Assembly: GCA_003235605.1 (NCBI GenBank)
Contig: QJVU01000088.1
Span: forward strand, 1-6,891
DNA length: 6,891 nt
Reading direction: 5' to 3'
Source of the DNA: Planctomycetota bacterium
GTDB lineage: Bacteria > Planctomycetota > UBA1135 > UBA2386
Shown: positions 4,468 to 6,891 of the stretch, in pieces
Position numbering within the stretch: the first letter of the stretch is position 1
Layout: each line of letters begins with the position of its first letter
Program-made: the position numbers and the translations under genes
Notes under the pieces: model-generated
Database searches by the model: none
Told to the model about the DNA's origin: nothing
What the model saw: only the letters and a program-made list of their open reading frames with translations

Positions 4468-6493
4468 CCTGCGGCGGGCGCATCGGCCCTGGTTGGCTGC
4501 GATCCTGCTCGGGGCACTGCTGGTCTACCTGCCCGGACTCGGCAACGACTTCGCCTACGATGCGCGGCACTATGCGATGGGCACGACCCCCGACGGCGTG
4601 CCCAACTACATGGTGACCGAGCTGCGTCCGCTCCCCGAGTACTTCAAGCGACCGATGCACTACGGGGTCTCGGAGACCGGCCGTGGCTACCGCCCGGTCA
4701 CGGTCTTGAGCTATGCGTTGATGCACAACCTGTTCAAGCCCCGCGGGTCGAGCGCGGTCCCCGGGTCCGCGGAAGCACCGGCCTGGCCCAGCCACCTCCT
4801 GGACCTTCTGCTGCACGTCCTCGCCACCTTCCTGGCCTGGCGGCTGGTGGCCCAGGTGTGTGGCGCCGGACCGCCCGCGCTCGTGGCCGCAGCGGTGTTC
4901 GGCCTCCACGCCTTGCGCAGCGACGTGGTGCTGTCCATCGTCGGCCGGGCCGAGATCCTGGCCTTCGTGTTCGGCGCCACCGGCGTGCTGCTCTACCTGC
5001 GCTCCCTGAGATTCCTGGCCATGCTCAGCCTGTTCCTGGCCTTCTGTTCCAAGGAGAGCGCAGTGGCCTGGGCGGTCTTCCTGCCGCTGCTGGTGTGGGC
5101 GCGGCATCCACGAAAGGAGGATTCGGGACCGTTCCCCTTTCGGCAAGTGGCGCTCGACTGGCTGTGGGTCTGTCTGCTGCCCCTTGTGGCCTTCCTGGCG
5201 CTGCGAGGTCTGATGCTGATGGAGCACCTGAAGGGGGAGTTCATTGTCGGCTATCGCCAGAATCCGTTGTTCCACCTCCGTGAGCAGCAAGGAAAGGTCC
5301 TCGCTACCGCGGTGATGATGCTCGGCTACGGCCTCTTCAAGGTGCTCTTCCCGTTCCAGCTGGCCTGTGACTACGGCGCCCACGTGTTCCCGATCGTGGG
5401 GCTGGGCGACTACCGCTTCCTGGTTGCTGCCCTGGTCCTGGGGGGAATCCTGGTGGGGGGGGTGCTGGTCGCAAGGCGCGCTCCGGCGCTGTTCCTGGCC
5501 GCCGGCGTGTTCCTCGGCTTCGCCTTCATCACCTCCAACATCCTGGTTCTGGCAGAGGCGAACTTCGCCGAGCGCTTCTACTACACACCGGCCCTGGGCC
5601 TGTCGTTCCTGGCCGCGTTCGTGACCGACAAGCTGCCGTCGGGCGCCGCGCGGAAGGCGGGGTTGGCCGTGCTCGCAGCCTGGCTCGCGGCCTGCGCCGT
5701 GGTCTGCGTGAAGCGCTGTCTTGCCTGGCGCGACAACCAGACCCTGTTCCAGCACGACGTCCTGGCGCAGCCGAGATCCGTAAGCATCCGGATGTACCTG
5801 TCCGGCTTTGCCCGCAGGCGCGGGGACATGCAGGAGTGGCGGCGCCACCTGGACAAGGCGCTGGAGATCGATGACAAGTCGCCGGACCCCCTCAACTCCA
5901 TGGGTGCGTGGCACATTGCCAACGGCATGCCGGCACAAGCCGTGGAGTACCTCACACGAGCGCTCAGGTCCCCGTACTACCACGACCGCACCATGGGTGG
6001 CCTCGTCTACGAGAACCTCGCCCATGCCTACCACGCCCTCGGCGACATCCCGGCAGCGGAGCGGGCCCTGAGGAAGGCCCTCGAGTGCGAACCGAACCGT
6101 TTCGCCGCCATGCGCATGCTCCTGGAGCTGGCCGTCTCTCGCGGCGACCGCAAGCTGCTGGAAGAGCGTCTGGAGTTCGCCCGCCAACGGTTTCCGGAAC
6201 CGAGCCCGGTCCTGGACCTGTATGCGGGACTGTCGGCCTTCCTCGGTGGTGATCCCGCCACCGCCGCGCAGCTGCTGGGTCGCGCCCTGCCCGTCCTGGA
6301 CCAGGCACCGGAACACGCCGGGGGTTTCCGCGCCCTCGTCGGAGGCTGGCAGGTCCTGGCGCGTTCCCTCTTCCTTGTGGGCAGGGCTTCGGAAAGTGCC
6401 CAGATCGTGCGACGCTTCCTGGCCATGCCCGACCTGGCCGACCCGCAACGGCAGATGTTCCTCCGACTGGCCCAGGATCTGGAACGTCGATAG
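4457..6493 (+). CDS. TMTC-like membrane glycosyltransferase (GT-C fold) with C-terminal TPRs
   Basis: The product has 678 residues. The N-terminal ~420 residues hold roughly 10-12 hydrophobic segments, beginning at about 13-27. The C-terminal ~235 residues are soluble and carry about six TPR-like units, the clearest at 478-508 (AVEYLTRAL) and 515-547 (ENLAHAYHALGD). The order resembles TMTC proteins, which are GT-C O-mannosyltransferases using lipid-linked sugars. Matching segments are the first extracytoplasmic loop with NDFAYD (30-35), GRGYRPVTVLSYALMH, the HLLDLLLHVLATFLAWRL helix, GLHALRSDVVLSIVGRAEIL, SKESAV (198-203) and AERFYYTPALG. The likely role is sugar transfer to a protein on the outer face of the cytoplasmic membrane; substrate and donor are unknown. 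The loop reads YDAR where the downstream paralogue has YDDR, so the second of two acidic residues is missing. It starts 10 nt after the carboxypeptidase gene with no strong Shine-Dalgarno. Confidence 0.8.
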   Translation: MATGLRRAHRPWLAAILLGALLVYLPGLGNDFAYDARHYAMGTTPDGVPNYMVTELRPLPEYFKRPMHYGVSETGRGYRPVTVLSYALMHNLFKPRGSSAVPGSAEAPAWPSHLLDLLLHVLATFLAWRLVAQVCGAGPPALVAAAVFGLHALRSDVVLSIVGRAEILAFVFGATGVLLYLRSLRFLAMLSLFLAFCSKESAVAWAVFLPLLVWARHPRKEDSGPFPFRQVALDWLWVCLLPLVAFLALRGLMLMEHLKGEFIVGYRQNPLFHLREQQGKVLATAVMMLGYGLFKVLFPFQLACDYGAHVFPIVGLGDYRFLVAALVLGGILVGGVLVARRAPALFLAAGVFLGFAFITSNILVLAEANFAERFYYTPALGLSFLAAFVTDKLPSGAARKAGLAVLAAWLAACAVVCVKRCLAWRDNQTLFQHDVLAQPRSVSIRMYLSGFARRRGDMQEWRRHLDKALEIDDKSPDPLNSMGAWHIANGMPAQAVEYLTRALRSPYYHDRTMGGLVYENLAHAYHALGDIPAAERALRKALECEPNRFAAMRMLLELAVSRGDRKLLEERLEFARQRFPEPSPVLDLYAGLSAFLGGDPATAAQLLGRALPVLDQAPEHAGGFRALVGGWQVLARSLFLVGRASESAQIVRRFLAMPDLADPQRQMFLRLAQDLERR

Positions 6494-6891
6494 ATGCAAC
6501 GCTCCTGGATCTGCCTGGTCTTGGTCCTGCTGTCGACGGTCTGCGTCTACGTCCGGAGCTTCTGGAACGACTACACGTACGACGACAGGATCTTCGTCCA
6601 GGTGCCCACGGCCAATGACCTTCCCAACCCGATGGTCGCCGAGGTGGGGACGGTGACCGACTACTGGCGCACCTGGTACGGAGATGGTGCGCAAAAGACC
6701 GGCCGCGGCTACCGCCCCCTCACCGTCTACAGCCATGCACTGGCGCATTGGTGGGGCCTTGGCGGTGCCGCCTCGCAGCACGTGGTCAACGTCCTCCTCC
6801 ACTGCATGGCCACTCTGGCCGTCTACTGGCTCGTGGCACTCTTTCTGGGTCAGGGCGCTCCCGCCCTGGTGGCCGCGGCGGTGTTCGGTCT
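6494..6891 (+). CDS. TMTC-like membrane glycosyltransferase paralogue, N-terminal part (3' end outside window)
   Basis: ATG 6494 directly follows the TAG (6491-6493) of the previous gene, and the frame is open to the window end, giving 132 complete codons. The fragment is paralogous to gene 4457-6493. It has an N-terminal signal-anchor helix (about 5-20), then NDYTYDDR (25-32), GRGYRPLTVYSHALAH, a VVNVLLHCMATLAVYWLV membrane helix and APALVAAAVFGL, each aligning in order with the upstream protein. The YDDR loop keeps both aspartates expected in the first extracytoplasmic loop of GT-C enzymes, so this copy may be the more canonical one. A weak GGAACG lies about 7 nt upstream, inside the preceding gene. 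The abutting stop and start suggest translational coupling in an operon. The rest of the protein, including any TPRs, is not visible. Confidence 0.82.
   Translation, partial: MQRSWICLVLVLLSTVCVYVRSFWNDYTYDDRIFVQVPTANDLPNPMVAEVGTVTDYWRTWYGDGAQKTGRGYRPLTVYSHALAHWWGLGGAASQHVVNVLLHCMATLAVYWLVALFLGQGAPALVAAAVFG

Noticed and set aside
4277..6802. 841-codon open frame on the - strand
   Set aside because: It is antisense to the TMTC-like gene pair and the end of the carboxypeptidase gene, with biased His/Gln/Gly-rich composition and no motif. It is a compositional shadow.

Overview
The window comes from a high-GC bacterial chromosome. All supported genes lie on the + strand, tightly packed. The best taxonomic hint is the secreted-protein C-terminus at the left edge, which follows a pattern I associate with secreted proteins of Planctomycetota. 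An alanine/lysine-rich tail on the thioredoxin-like protein and TMTC-like membrane/TPR glycosyltransferases fit the same broad group. The assignment is an inference from sequence style, with no marker gene in view.

Layout, left to right. (1) 2-631: C-terminal part of a secreted protein. (2) 657-1406: metallo-beta-lactamase-fold hydrolase of the glyoxalase II-like type with a small extra C-terminal domain, followed 5 nt later by (3) 1412-2365: a zinc-dependent medium-chain dehydrogenase. These two look like an operon. (4) 2386-3378: an exported TlpA/thioredoxin-like protein whose reading frame is interrupted once, by a UGA at 2575-2577, exactly where the first cysteine of the CGPC redox motif belongs. 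The frame then stays open for 266 more codons and contains the rest of the thioredoxin fold. I annotate it as one 330-residue selenoprotein with a UGPC active site and a long helical tail. A perfect 10-bp hairpin at 3397-3420 follows. (5) 3457-4446: exported D-alanyl-D-alanine carboxypeptidase (family S11) with complete SxxK, SxN and KTG motifs. (6) 4457-6493: multi-pass membrane protein with C-terminal TPRs, related to TMTC/GT-C O-mannosyltransferases. (7) 6494 to the window end: the N-terminus of a second, paralogous protein whose ATG directly abuts the stop of gene 6.

The gene set points to envelope and periplasmic functions: an exported redox protein, peptidoglycan trimming and a probable lipid-linked sugar transferase pair, next to a small metabolic pair (hydrolase plus dehydrogenase). 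The most notable item is the putative selenocysteine thioredoxin-like protein. UGA ends three other genes here (1404-1406, 2363-2365, 4444-4446), so UGA is not generally reassigned. No selenocysteine machinery gene (selA, selB, selC, selD) is in the window, so that requirement is untested. No rRNA, tRNA, CRISPR array or mobile element was seen.
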